Below are positions 30,156 to 40,589 of a stretch of 64,000 nt of DNA, in pieces. Each line of letters opens with the position of its first letter. Positions within the stretch are counted from its first letter, which is position 1. The notes beneath the pieces are model-generated. The model was not told where the DNA came from, did no database searches, and saw only the letters and a program-made list of their open reading frames with translations. Source of the DNA: Gautieria morchelliformis (lineage: Eukaryota; Basidiomycota; Agaricomycetes; Gomphales; Gomphaceae); NCBI GenBank assembly GCA_015179125.1, contig WHVA01000048.1, forward strand, positions 292,622-356,621, given 5' to 3'. The position numbers and the translations under genes were made by a program.

Positions 30156-30800
30156 AAAACTAAAAAAAAAAAAAAAAAAAAACAATCGGCACCGCTGAAG
30201 ACATTTTGCTCTGCTTAAACATAATCAGCTCTGTGTAATATTCGAAAGCCGCGACTTGGACCAGGAACGAGGTAATAAGCAACATATCACGACTCAAACC
30301 ATGTTCACGGTAAGTGCTTGCCTTCTGCTTAGCAGAATATCCTCCTCATGCTCTGCTTATCAGTGTCCTTTCGCGCAACTATTGTTGCCGTCGACATACA
30401 GACCCCCAAAAAATGTAACTACGCCTCTCTATATGGTATTTCAATCAAGATTTCGGTCGCCTGCCCCCCTGCCTTCCCCTCTCGATCCTGCACATGGACG
30501 CTGCTCTACGTCCCACTTCCCGCATGGCGAGGAGCTTGCCGGATACCCTCCGGGGTGTATTGGATCGTCTCCTAAGCGTACGTGGAAGGGGTGTGCCTCT
30601 CAACGGCGGTCGGATGGTGTTTGCAGCCCTGATAGGGTCGGAAAGAGGCAAGTGGCTGGAGTGGAGATTGGGGTACCGGAGAGAGATATGGGGATCAGCA
30701 GACTCAAGCAGCACAAAGACAATCGGCAACGAGATATTTTACTCTGCTCAAACATCATCAATTCCGTGTGATAGTCGAAAGGCGCGAGTTGGACCAGGAA
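27856..30800 (+). repeat. Tandem array of about 525-bp family X units (five copies)
   Basis: Units start near 27856, 28381, 28906, 29434 and 30241 (the word ttcgaaag(t/c)cgcgacttgg); spacings 525, 525 and 528 bp, with the fourth unit cut at about 29910 and the fifth displaced by a poly(A) retroposon. Each unit has an ATG (at ggatgagca), an intron-like 53-56 bp segment (gtaagtgc...ctgcttatcag), and a frame encoding MARSLPDTLRGVLDRLLSV then GSERGRWLEWRLGY. Differences between units in this frame are partly synonymous, favouring it over the other open frames. The TGA ending one frame overlaps the ATG of the next unit (atga). Frame across the intron is kept in some units and broken in others, so most copies are probably not functional. 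Confidence 0.75.
29930..30182 (+). mobile_element. Poly(A)-tailed retroposon fragment
   Basis: A 190-bp GC-rich segment (ccgatgggcagcgagtctgg ... ctgccagcagatttcccctc) unlike its neighbours ends in about 57 nt of nearly pure A (30126-30182), then the family X unit resumes. This is the form of a 5'-truncated LINE or a SINE inserted by target-primed reverse transcription. No clear target duplication was found, and no reading frame for reverse transcriptase is present. Confidence 0.45.
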
Positions 30801-31301
30801 CTTAGAATGAGTAACATAGATTTTCTGAAGCAACACATGAATTGCACTCATTAAAATATTTGCCATTGAACAAATGCGACACCGTGAGCCGCTGCAATTT
30901 TTCGCAAACCTTTTCGTTCTTTTCGAGGATTCGTCTGCTATATCATGATTATCGGTAGCGCCCGTCCCTGACTCCTCTTCATAGCGCGGGATATAAAAAG
31001 AGCACAGCCAAAAATAACGACGCGGGGGAAAAATTGATGCCGAACTCGAGATAATGATGGGAATCGCGGAAAGGTACTATAATACAATAGGGCCTATCAC
31101 AGTAGCGGTTTTGATGGGGATTTGAGAAGGCGTTTCGTGCCCGAAACCGACCCAAATTCCCAAAGCGCCTCTGGAGGCGATTTGGAAAAGTCGCGTCGTT
31201 TTGGATTTGGATTTCGGCCGGCACACCTAGCGGAGCTCCAAAGGCTGTCGCCATCTGCTACACCTTCTGAGCTGCCACATCATCGCATCGCCTTCCGAGA
31301 T

Positions 31302-33316
31302 ATGAGTCCCAGGAAGCGCAAACGTGCTGAACCTGTCACAACAGCTACGATAGACACCCTTTCTGTTCCACAGCTGGAAGCTCTGCTCCATGCAGCTAAG
31401 GTAAAAAAAGCTGACTCCTCCGTGAACAAAAGGCCTCGTAAGCCCAGTGCGAAGGCCGCTGCTATGACCAATGACGATATCGAGAACCCGAAGCAAAACC
31501 TGCCCTTGTTAAGCCGGGACATAAGGCGGAGGGCAAGAAACTCAGGGGAGATGAAGCCTCGATCCCCCCAGTGCCGTGAGTGCGATCTTCTGTAATGAAG
31601 CGCTGTTACTAACGTTGCCACCAGCTGGGCTAAGGAGCATGATCTCACAGACATGCTCCTAACGGTCCTTGAAGATGACCCAGTCATGCGAGCAGCGTTC
31701 AGTATGGACAAGGGTGCCGAGAGCAAGAACAAGAGCAGTGCGAAGACTGTTGCTGATCATCATTGCTCCCTTGCATTACGAGTCCTTATCCCTCATCACT
31801 CAGGCCGCTGGAAAGATGCGTCATTGGTACAGATGGGGAATGTAGTTAAAAACCGTGTCAATGCGTAAGTTCTTCTGTTCAGGTAGCCGTTGTAAACTAA
31901 TATCTTGATTTAGGATCAAGAAGTCTTATATGTCTGAAAAGACACTGCTTGGTGAGACTGGTGCTGTGAGGGCAACACTAATGACGAAGCCACAACCAAA
32001 GATACTCAAGGAGATAAGAGCCGATACTAGGACAATGACCAACTGTGTAGTGGGTATCCTCAGTTTATAACTCTACCAACGATAGATACATGGGGACTTG
32101 CCTGTGTAGTGGGTATCCTCAGAGATCAAGCTGAGGAAACGCCACCACACGGGCTACAGTCTTATAGCGCTGGCAAGGCTTACATAATAGGGGAGACGGA
32201 AACTTGTAGAAGGTTACGGAAGGTGATGGAATGTGACATGTGACGGAAGGTGATGGAAGGTTATGGAAACTGACGGAAGGTAACGGAAACTCATGGAAGG
32301 AAATAGAAACTTGTGGAAGGAAATGCGTGAACCCTGACAGGTGCTGGTCTGGTAGAGACCGAAGATATGGAAAAGGAAATCATAGTAGGTAGTGCTATCG
32401 ACAACTTGTGGGGTGCGTCTAACTTTACCTATATCTGATTGCGTTCTTACTGCCTGCAGGGGAAATCAAGATCCGGTTCCCTTGGTTTCGGCGAATGCAG
32501 CGGCTTATGGGCACTAGTCCCTTGGTTATTCGGGATGCTGTTGCGCATTCCACCTCACAGCTCAATTTAGACATCCTTGACCGTGTGTCTGCATCAGAGG
32601 TAGTGAAGAGCCCGGCAGAGAGCTCTCTGTTGGTATGTCACAGTGTGAATTGTGGTTATTGAGATAACTAACCAATAATGAAGGTAATAGACAACGATGG
32701 CGAACCCAGTATTGAAACAAGCGAAGATAACACACGGTACTCACCCTTTTCCTTTGATGCCGACCTTCCCTCTGAGGATCCCAACGATACCTACAATGAA
32801 CAAAGCGGCTCCTCAAGCAGAAGCAAACAGGTGACTGTATCTATGCAGAAGGCTAACATGAAGCCCGAGACTGTCACACGGGTGGCATTGAATTCCACAA
32901 CGGCAACCCGTCGCAAGGGTCTGCTTGATGGTCTGTCAGAAATGCAGGAGGCACGGCGAGCCACTACGGAGCGACTTGCAGGACAGCTAAACCGGTCCAG
33001 GGAGGAGCGGGTGAGAATACAGGTACTAGCTGACTTTGAGAAGGAGAAGTTAAAACTTGAACACCAAGCCCACAAGGAGGAGCTAGACCGTGCACATGCA
33101 TTAACTATGCAGCGGGAGCGCTATGAGTTAGAGATGTCAGCACGATATGGAACTATCAGGTCTAGTAGCCGAGTTCCCCTGTCAGCGTCAAGCTCCCGGG
33201 ATGGACAAAGCATGGCTAACCACGGAACGTCAGACATGCCGGAGACTTTTACCGGGGAAGATTGGCACGCGGACTTCCCTGGAGGTATGTCGGGAGTATG
33301 GTACGTCTATTCATAA
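31302..33316 (+). pseudogene. PIF/Harbinger 2 Myb/SANT-like protein, interrupted
   Basis: ATG at 31302 (MSPRKRKRAEP) opens a Lys/Arg-rich exon to about 31575, then WAKEHDLTDMLLTVLEDDPV (31623-31865) and IKKSYMSEKTLLGETGAV (31917 onward). After MTNCV (about 32045) a 400-bp stretch interrupts before the frame resumes at GEIKIRFPWFRRMQRLMG (32460) and continues through a Ser/Asp-rich linker to a Glu/Arg coiled coil (32930-33150). Role as in element 1: DNA binding and transposase recruitment. The interruption has 20-bp direct repeats (tgtgtagtgggtatcctcag at 32043 and 32103) and may be an inserted LTR-like piece or an expanded intron; with stops inside, I treat the gene as damaged. Confidence 0.6.
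32043..32455. repeat. Insertion-like block with direct repeats inside the Myb-like gene
   Basis: Two copies of tgtgtagtgggtatcctcag 60 bp apart, then about 150 bp of degenerate ggaaggt/ggaaact repeats (32190-32320). The purine-rich repeat resembles that near 63560-63600, suggesting a shared LTR-like family; alternatively an intron that gathered repeats. Confidence 0.4.
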
Positions 33317-34680
33317 TCTAGTCTTGCTAACAGAGCGTTCTTAAGGTCCTCTCGTTTAACTTTTCCTTCCAACAGAGCTACCTCCCGAGTTGCCTCCTGT
33401 ACCTCTGCCAGAGCCGCTTCTCCACCCATCCCTATAACACTCTCCTCCTCTATAATTCGTAGTCCCTCACGAAAGAAATCATCGCTTGTGATGTCTGTGC
33501 CTGCCTCATGTGACATAGCATACGTATGAACTGCAATACACACAGTAATCCAAAATGTGGCGATACCCAATTGGTGAACCTGGTTTATTTGTACACGAAG
33601 GCCTCGCAGGGAGCCGAACCGCCCTTTGATGAATCCAACGCAGTGCTCAGACTTCACGCATACTCGAGAAACCCAGTAATTGAACCGTGCATTCTCTGGG
33701 GTATCCTTCTCAGGTCTAAAGAGCACTTCTAAGGTACAGCTTAGAGATTGAGCTAGTAGCTTACTTCTTGTACGGCGTGCATAGCCACTTCTGCAATGGA
33801 TACGCAGAGTCCGCCCATATCCACTCACCTTCCCGCAATAATGTAGCATGCTCCTTCGGTAAGCGAGTCTCGTTCCAGGCACGAGCATCGTGCTGACTTC
33901 CTGGTAATCCAACACCATAGTCAATGATGCGGAGGTCAGGGGTAGAGATGAGCTAGAGTAGCAGTTAGCTATACACCTATTTATTTATGAGAGAACTTGC
34001 CTGCACGTTCATTGAGTAATTGCTCTTCCTATCGTACCATGTATTTCCATAGAACCCTGGTCGCTGGAATAAGGGCACTAGCCTACCATCAACCATCAAC
34101 CAGCCGTCACACCACTCGGGGCCTGAAGCTTCCTCAACCCACTGCTTTGCTCTCTCCCTCTCTTCATCGGTTGGCCACTTTACAGCTACACGGCGGAATT
34201 CAGGGCGGCATAGAGCCTTGATTACATGGCGTGTGCTTCGGTCAACAGTCCCAAAACCCAACCGGCCCACAGAGCGACCTCCTGCATACTCACTGCATTC
34301 CCAAAGTGGCCAAAGCAATAAAGTGCTACGGCAAGCTGATATGCAACGGGGAGCTGGGCGTTGTGAGAGTTGTTATGGAATACGGTGTCACCTTGTATCC
34401 TTTCAACGATGGCATTGAACGTCTGAGGCCAAACCCGCAATTATTGTCAAAATATCTCGGGCCGGCTATATCTGTAGTTGGAGAGGGTGGTCATAAGGAG
34501 CGACATCGGCTTGTTGACTTTAACCCGGGAGTGAAGGTATCGTCTGGAGTGGAGGTCGGCCATCAGTAGTGTCTTCAAGGTAGACATCTAGCTCAGCATC
34601 TTCCTCAAGAAGGAGCTCCAACATAAGACACTGAAGGAGGGCATCGTTGAGCTCCATCCTATCAGTCTTTGTCATGGCGT
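33307..34680 (-). pseudogene. PIF/Harbinger 2 transposase (DDE_Tnp_4), frameshifted
   Basis: From the 5' side: an acidic start (MELNDALLQCLMLELLLEED, about 34655), then QLAVALYCFGHFGNAVSMQE and VALWAG in one frame, after which the frame shifts (about 34255) to FGTVDRSTRHVIKALCRPEF. The first Asp is in WLMVDGRLVPLF, the second in GVGLPGSQHDARAWN, the Glu in RVCVKSEHCVGFIKGRFGSL. An intron (gtaagctact...accttag, about 33770-33735) separates the last two blocks. Catalytic residues remain, but the frameshift and at least one stop in the N-terminal part inactivate it. Confidence 0.75.
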
Positions 34681-35470
34681 TGGCAGCAGAGAACAAGAAG
34701 CTAGAGCCGCTCTGGCCGGTGACGGCAGGAGCAACAAAAGCCCCATCGAAATCATATCAAAACGTGAGTTCAAAACTAGCTTATCACAGTTAAAACCGGT
34801 TTTCGGGGCTTTGTCGGAGCTTTATAAATGTTTCAAATCCTCGTCCAAATCCGCTCCAAATCCCCATCAAAACCGCTACTGTGATAGGCCCTAATATCAC
34901 CTGGACGGGGCAATGAGAATAAGGACAAAGACAATCTTATAAGAGGCCGAGATAATGATCATGCCTGTCAACAAAAAGGCGTGAAATGTGACCGGGAGTA
35001 ACAGATAAAGCAGGGACATCGATGTTAAAACAGGGTAAAGCGTCATACAACATAATCTTTGCAGGAACGGTCGGTATCCTTTGAGGTTGTGTCGACAGAA
35101 CCCTCCCCTCCTTTCAGTCGGAGTCGGGGAATTCAATGATGAGCTGGAAACAATAAATCAAGTGGCGAAAAGAATACATAAAGCGGATTGGTAGGGGTTC
35201 ACTATCGATACAATAATCTATCTAGTTGTGCAAGTGAGGTGGATTTGAATTTGTGAAGGACATAGATTCACTGCAGGATTGGCAGATTAGCAACTTAAGG
35301 TCGCACATCACCTCCAAGTCGACCATCCGCCGAGACCTCGGTGGTGAGAATTCCACTACACGACGGAATCGACTCGACATCATGACGTCCACACTCACGG
35401 ATCTCTACCGCAGTATTTCGGATGTTCAGCTATATATTGAAGTGCGTGAGTCGATCCAAAACAAACATCT

Positions 35471-36165
35471 TCATTGGGCACACATACCAATAGCCGGCAG
35501 CCAAGGATAGACTGTGAGCATATAAAACACCTTTAAATGAGATAAGTTGTTGTCATAATGGCAATGATTTTTTATACCAACCCGATAAACATCCCATAAA
35601 AAGGCACCTATATATATGTTGATATCAGCATCCAATGCAAGCAGAAGTGTGGACAGTATGGAAAGCTTACGGGTCTGATGTACCAAGTAATAAAATTGCC
35701 CAGTGTCATCATCATAACGCCGCCGAAATACAGAAACGAGTCTTTCAGGAGGACGAACACGAGACGCGGAGGCTGCAGCGCGGGGTCATGGATTATCCAA
35801 GTTGAAACAGCTCTCCACAGCGCAAGAAGTAGGAGGATGGAATCAAATGTGACTGAGGGAACCCAGTAAGCCCAGCACCAGGCTGGTATTTCAATTGGCA
35901 CACAACCCTTCGTAGCGACGAGATAATTGTCTATGGACTCGTCAATCGACCTTCGCGAGGGAGATTGGCAACGTAATAGACTGACCATGAAACTCGTGGG
36001 TTACCACCCCTATTATTATCATCTCTGTCGTCATAGTCAAAGCGTATCTTACAAATACGTATCAGGCTGCGTGGGATGTATGAAGTGGAATGATTTCGTA
36101 CAGCACGAGCAAGGCGACCAGCAGCCTTTTATTGCGATTGAACATGGCATATACGCGTATAATTA
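35471..36165 (-). pseudogene. DUF6533-like seven-pass membrane protein, copy B
   Basis: Same exons as copy A with few substitutions: IDESIDNYLVATKGC, WVPSVTFDSILLLLALWRA, LVFVLLKDSFLYFGGVMMM (35608-35988), and the NRNKRLLVALLVLYE loop-helix (about 36115-36160). Fungal proteins of this type are membrane proteins of unknown role. The same splice-like junctions and the same missing N-terminus occur in both copies, so decay predates the duplication or the gene model is unusual. Confidence 0.5.
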
Positions 36166-36781
36166 AAATAGCTATTTATCGGGAAACAGGAATTAGCAAT
36201 GTTCTGTAGTATTTAGTTTGAAGCAGATCTACATACCTCCCACCACAAGATGTTCTGCGGTAGCCGAATATCCGGTGTATTGGAACCATAGAGTGCATCT
36301 GAAAAACGGCTCAACAATGGACGCAGGACATAAAATCAACATACAACTGTAAATGGGGAAAGGTTGATGTGGTAATTCGGTTTGACTAATGGTGAAATTC
36401 TCTTACCGACGGGCTTGCCGGTTTCAAGGATAAGACTGCCCAAGGTAATATCAGAATGATACTCTGACAAGAAATACAAGCAGTACTAGTATTGTGGAGA
36501 CTGATATAGTATTACTCAGATAAGTCACGCAGCGCCAGTTGCATTGATCAACCACACTTACACCAAATTGGCGGCACTATTGTTCAGGGATATGCATTAG
36601 TGTGATGATCGAGAAGCTATAGCACTGCTTGATAAAACACTCACGGCCAATATCTATTCTATTTGGGTATTAAACGGCAAAGTTCTTCGAGGACTGCGCG
36701 GCATACCATAAAAAAAAGACAGCTCACAAACCCAGGACGGGTATTCCAGAAGTATTTCACCTAGACCCGACTGAATCAATT

Positions 36782-37285
36782 CACGTGTTGGACAGGCCAG
36801 TGAGGCCATCACGTACTTCCATATCTAGAGTGAGGACTAGATTGAAGAGTCAAAAAATGGAAGAAGACCGCAAGGACAAGTACACGCACGAATGTCGTAA
36901 ATAAGGAGGCACAGGGGCATGACTATGCCACCCTTCATCATGAGGTGCGGCGTTGTGTGCGAAGTATTGACAACTTACTCCACAAGGACCCAGTGATGCG
37001 GTACACTTCCGCCAATTCCTCTGAGTCAGAGTACGGAAGGCTTCCCGTGGAATCGGAGGTGAAGTTGGACATACTCCTGAGAATATTAGATAAATCCTGT
37101 AGGTTAATCAATGAAAGAGAGAATCGATGCTCACCTTGAACCCAGAGAGTATATATATATGCCGCGGCCGGAAAAGATGGCGAAATTGATCGAGAAGCAA
37201 AAAACAATGTCATGCGCATGTCGGAGCAATCCGTGGCAACGATGATGTTTGGGATAGTTTGGACAAAAACGCCACCTATCTATCT
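36782..37285. other. Block present only in copy B
   Basis: About 505 bp with a plus-strand stretch SIDNLLHKDPVMRYTSANSS...VKLDILLRILD (about 36960-37100) that could be a gene fragment; no family recognised. Either lost from copy A or gained in copy B; no terminal repeats were seen. Confidence 0.4.
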
Positions 37286-38090
37286 GTGAGATGCCCTAGC
37301 AGTACAATTGATTCCACCGCTCAATTGCTTTTCTGTCTTGCTCACGCAGCCAGCACTACTAATCGCTTCGTGAATCATTGGCTGCATCCAGCCTGAGGGC
37401 CAGCGTTACCTTGGGACTGACATCAACTTCTCCCACTGGGAACTAGAACCGAGATGGTTGACTAGTTCTGAGAGCCCGAATCTCATCAAACACGGGCTTT
37501 TGCTGTTGTCACACTCCACCTAGATTGCAGGATACCGACAGTACAACGTAGGCTTTGAGCCTGGGAACTCACCGACCCAAACCTAATTAATAATCATTGC
37601 CCTGCCTTCAGGTTTCGTGCATTATGCTTTAATCAGGTGGTCAAAATGCCTAGGCTGATACCATGTTCCGTCAGTGATGGATATAGTAGACTGAGAGGGA
37701 TTGAAGCTTCAAGTTGGGGCATGCCATTAAGTATAAGGAACTTACAGAAATTATAAACTGCAAAGTTCATCGTTTCAACACTCCCCCGGCAAGAATGGCA
37801 ATGATGCATCAGACCCATGAAAATGGCCATCATACGTGTGACGTTTCTATGGTAGGCAGTTGCATAGCAATTTGTGTCAGAGGTGAACCCGGTTCGCTTG
37901 CCTATTTAGTGTAGACCTGATCCTTGTTTAGACGGAGTTTGATGGACCTTATTACATAACTGTAGATCAGCTGAATTTGATGGACGGTATTACATAACTG
38001 TGGGCCGGGATCAGCCAGCGCAAGGCCAAAGTAGCGTGCTCGTCATATGCCGGTGAGAACCAATGATTATGAAGCAAGAATATATTATCG

Positions 38091-39201
38091 TCATGGATCA
38101 CTGGACGTCTCCTGGTCAGCCAGCAGGAAGCTAAAACTCTCTGTTCTGTGAGATTCTTTTTCCTTTGTGAGTTGCGCTTCCAGCACCGGAGTTCCACTCC
38201 GACCGGCTTTCAACCTCCTCAAGGACCCCTTCGACGCTGCCCCAGGAGCTGGGCTCGACCGCCTAGACGATGATGGTGTCGTCGAAGGTGTCCGTCCTCG
38301 CAAACTAGCACCGCCCCCATGTGGCATCTGCAATTGTATTTGTGGCTGCGGTTGCTTCGCTTTCCGCCATGGCACTGATAGGAAATCAAACCAGCTTCCT
38401 CGGGTGGCGCGTTTCTGTTCTTCGCGCTTTCGCTCAAAGGCGCCGCGGTATCGCTCATAAGACTCCCGAAAGGACGGTTCGACACGAGACGAGAAGATGA
38501 GTTCACCTCGCGGATTTGAAGTTGGAGGTATTGGAGGAATTGCGGGCGCTCGCCGAGGACTGGACGCGCGGGGTGCAGCGTTTGGTAGTTGTTGAGGTGT
38601 AGTTAAGGGCGATCGTGGAAAAAAATAGGAGAAAGGGTTTAGTGATGAACGCAATGGTGGCGAGCGGACGTTGAGGTACACATTGAAAGACCGTAGTGCG
38701 CGGTTCGCGTGCGGGACGTACCTGGTAGCCATGTACTTCAGGATGTAAGATCCAAACGACTTTGTGCCATACCTGTTTGCGTATGCGATCTTCTCTGCAT
38801 AGAGGCCACTCGCATAAAAGAGAACAAGTGTGGTAACTGCAATGAAGAGCAGGCCTGACGTGACGTATTGGTGAGCTACGATCGCGGGGCGGTCGGGCCA
38901 TGTACGACCGAGGAGGAAATTAAGAGGAAGCACAAGAAATGAAGTATCAAGCAGGACATCGGAGAGTAGGATGGCGATGACGAGCAGCAGTTGTGCCAAA
39001 AATACTAAGGAAGGCTGAACGTTAGAAAAGCAAAGGCGTGTCATCGAAGCACAACGTACGTTGGTATCTAGATTTACGCCTCTTCAGACTGGCTGCATTA
39101 GTCTTCAGACGCTCCTCAAAGAGGAGAAGATCGCGATATGTAGACGCGTCGTTTGGTGGATAGAAGGAACCCCGTTGAGGTGGTGGTGTCGAGCGGGGCA
39201 T
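38091..39201 (-). CDS. SPO7: Spo7, regulatory subunit of the Nem1-Spo7 phosphatase
   Basis: Two exons, 39201-39060 and 39004-38091, with a 55-bp intron (gtacgt...ccttag); 351 residues. Spo7 anchors and activates the Nem1 phosphatase at the ER/nuclear envelope, which dephosphorylates the lipin Pah1 and so controls phospholipid versus triacylglycerol synthesis and nuclear shape. The N-terminal signature TYRDLLLFEERLKTNAASL (residues about 21-39) leads to two transmembrane helices (LFLAQLLLVIAILLSDVLL, then GLLFIAVTTLVLFYASGLY), then YANRYGTKSFGSYILKY. The long C-terminal tail is Pro/Ser/Arg-rich and probably disordered. The ATG at 39201 is the first in frame with this signature. Transcribed divergently from fzo1, 1.4 kb apart. 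Confidence 0.85.
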
Positions 39202-40390
39202 CAGTCTTCCGAGCCGCGCAGTAGAGAACCAGATGTAATCTTATATTGTTATCTGTGCCATACGTCTCAATCTATTGGAACAAGGGTTCATAGGACAGAC
39301 ACACACTTACTGACGCTTTTGCTCCCATCGAGTGTGACAAGTCGTGACCATCATGTCCCCTGGCTCCACAGGATGAAGCTACAATCTGCATGGGATATAT
39401 ACCTTTGGCAGTATTACCTGGCAGCATGCACAACTTTTCACTGTCGCGTCCAATCTCAATCCAGCTTCTTTTTCGATCTGATCACTCTGCTAGTGGGCCT
39501 TTTCCCTTTCAACAACAGCTGCCAGTCCGGACACATCTTGCTTTGCGTGACCTTACATCGTTCAACGACTCTACGACTCCACGCCCTAAGTTCAGGGCTC
39601 AAGGTCGGGGTTGGGTTCTGATTCGGGTGGGCATGGAAAAACCTATGGCAAGTTGCCACCGCATCGTGAATTTGCTCCTGCTCGCGCCCAATATTGCTCG
39701 GTCGATGCGTATCCCGTAGGGCCGCTCCGCCAGGCTAGTGTTCTGTGCGCTAGCATCGTCGAAATGTAAGGACGTACCTCAATGGTATGTGTGTGTTTTG
39801 TTTGGTGAGGGGTGAGAGGTGAGGGGTGAGAGAAATCAAGTATTGAAGGTGTCGCCTGTTGTTCATGGGAGAGGGGAGTAGCAAGATGAACGCTGAGGTC
39901 GTGTCCTCAGGGTAGTCTCATTGATCTTCCGTCAGTGAATGTAGCGACTCACAAGATTCTACTAATCGTAACAAATTGCGGGCGACTCAGTTGGTATCAA
40001 CGATAAATTACAGAATTTCGAAAGTGTACTATACACGACTTCCAATGACCCGAATATGTACCTGGTGAAGGAGAGTCGAACGGGAATCAGTCACTCATGA
40101 GCCGTCGGACTCAGCCCGTGGTTGTTGGTAAATCGTCAGTATAAATTATTGCAGGGAACAATAATTTTCTTGACAATATCACCGAGTGATATTATTATAC
40201 ACATGTTTAGCATTAGGCTCGCATTTCCCTTTCCCTCCACCAATAAGATAGACCGAGTACATGGGGCTCGTTAAAAGTTAAATGTCCCTACCGACGGACT
40301 AGAAAACGTTAGGAGTAAAGCCCAGAGAGTGGGTCAAACTTACGGCTTCGAAACCTAAGCCGAGAATGCCATCGATACGACACAGAGCGA
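39202..40390. promoter_or_regulatory. Divergent spo7-fzo1 intergenic region
   Basis: Must hold both promoters. A plus-strand frame of 109 codons (39390-39719) has no recognised domain and no clear start context; I do not call it. Purine-rich gagaggtgaggggtgag repeats occur at 39806-39832. Confidence 0.45.
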
Positions 40391-40532
40391 GGTGGTAATC
40401 GACTTTCTCAGCGACTCCAGACACCACCTTTACACTCAATTTAGAACGACACTTGGAGTTTCCCAACCCACACCGGTTCTAAATTGAGTGTAGAGGTGGT
40501 ATTTGGAGTCGCTGAGAAAGTCGATTACCACC
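40391..40532. repeat. Hairpin 8 in the fzo1 upstream region
   Basis: Arms 40391-40447 and 40476-40532 (57 bp, three mismatches). The 28-nt loop contains cacttggagtttcccaaccc, which is repeated directly after the right arm (about 40532-40551). It ends about 58 bp before the fzo1 ATG, so transcripts may include a strong stem-loop. Confidence 0.9.
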
Positions 40533-40589
40533 ACTTGGAGTTTCCCAACCCGCACCAGAAGTACAATAGTCTAAGGATGTAGTCTAAGG

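Larger units (their letters stand above)
31089..34892. mobile_element. PIF/Harbinger element 2, 3.8 kb, inactive
   Basis: Terminal inverted repeats of at least 35 bp, starting AGGGCCTATCACAGTAGCGG (31089) with the complement ending at 34892; flanked by AAT (31086-31088, 34893-34895). Carries a Myb-like gene (plus) and a DDE transposase (minus), convergent as in element 1 but with the gene order relative to strand reversed. TIRs and proteins differ from element 1, so it is another family. Confidence 0.88.
34948..37803. repeat. Segmental duplication copy B (continuous)
   Basis: Matches copy A pieces 6434-8358, 19750-19938 and 23589-23803 in the same order and orientation. It shows the intact CACTA target (cattggctgc, 37376-37385). 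A block of about 505 bp at 36782-37285 has no counterpart in copy A, between gactgaatcaat and ctgtgagatgcc. Confidence 0.9.

Noticed and set aside
39390..39719. 109-codon frame between spo7 and fzo1
   Set aside because: No recognised domain, no partner exon, and it lies in the expected divergent promoter region.
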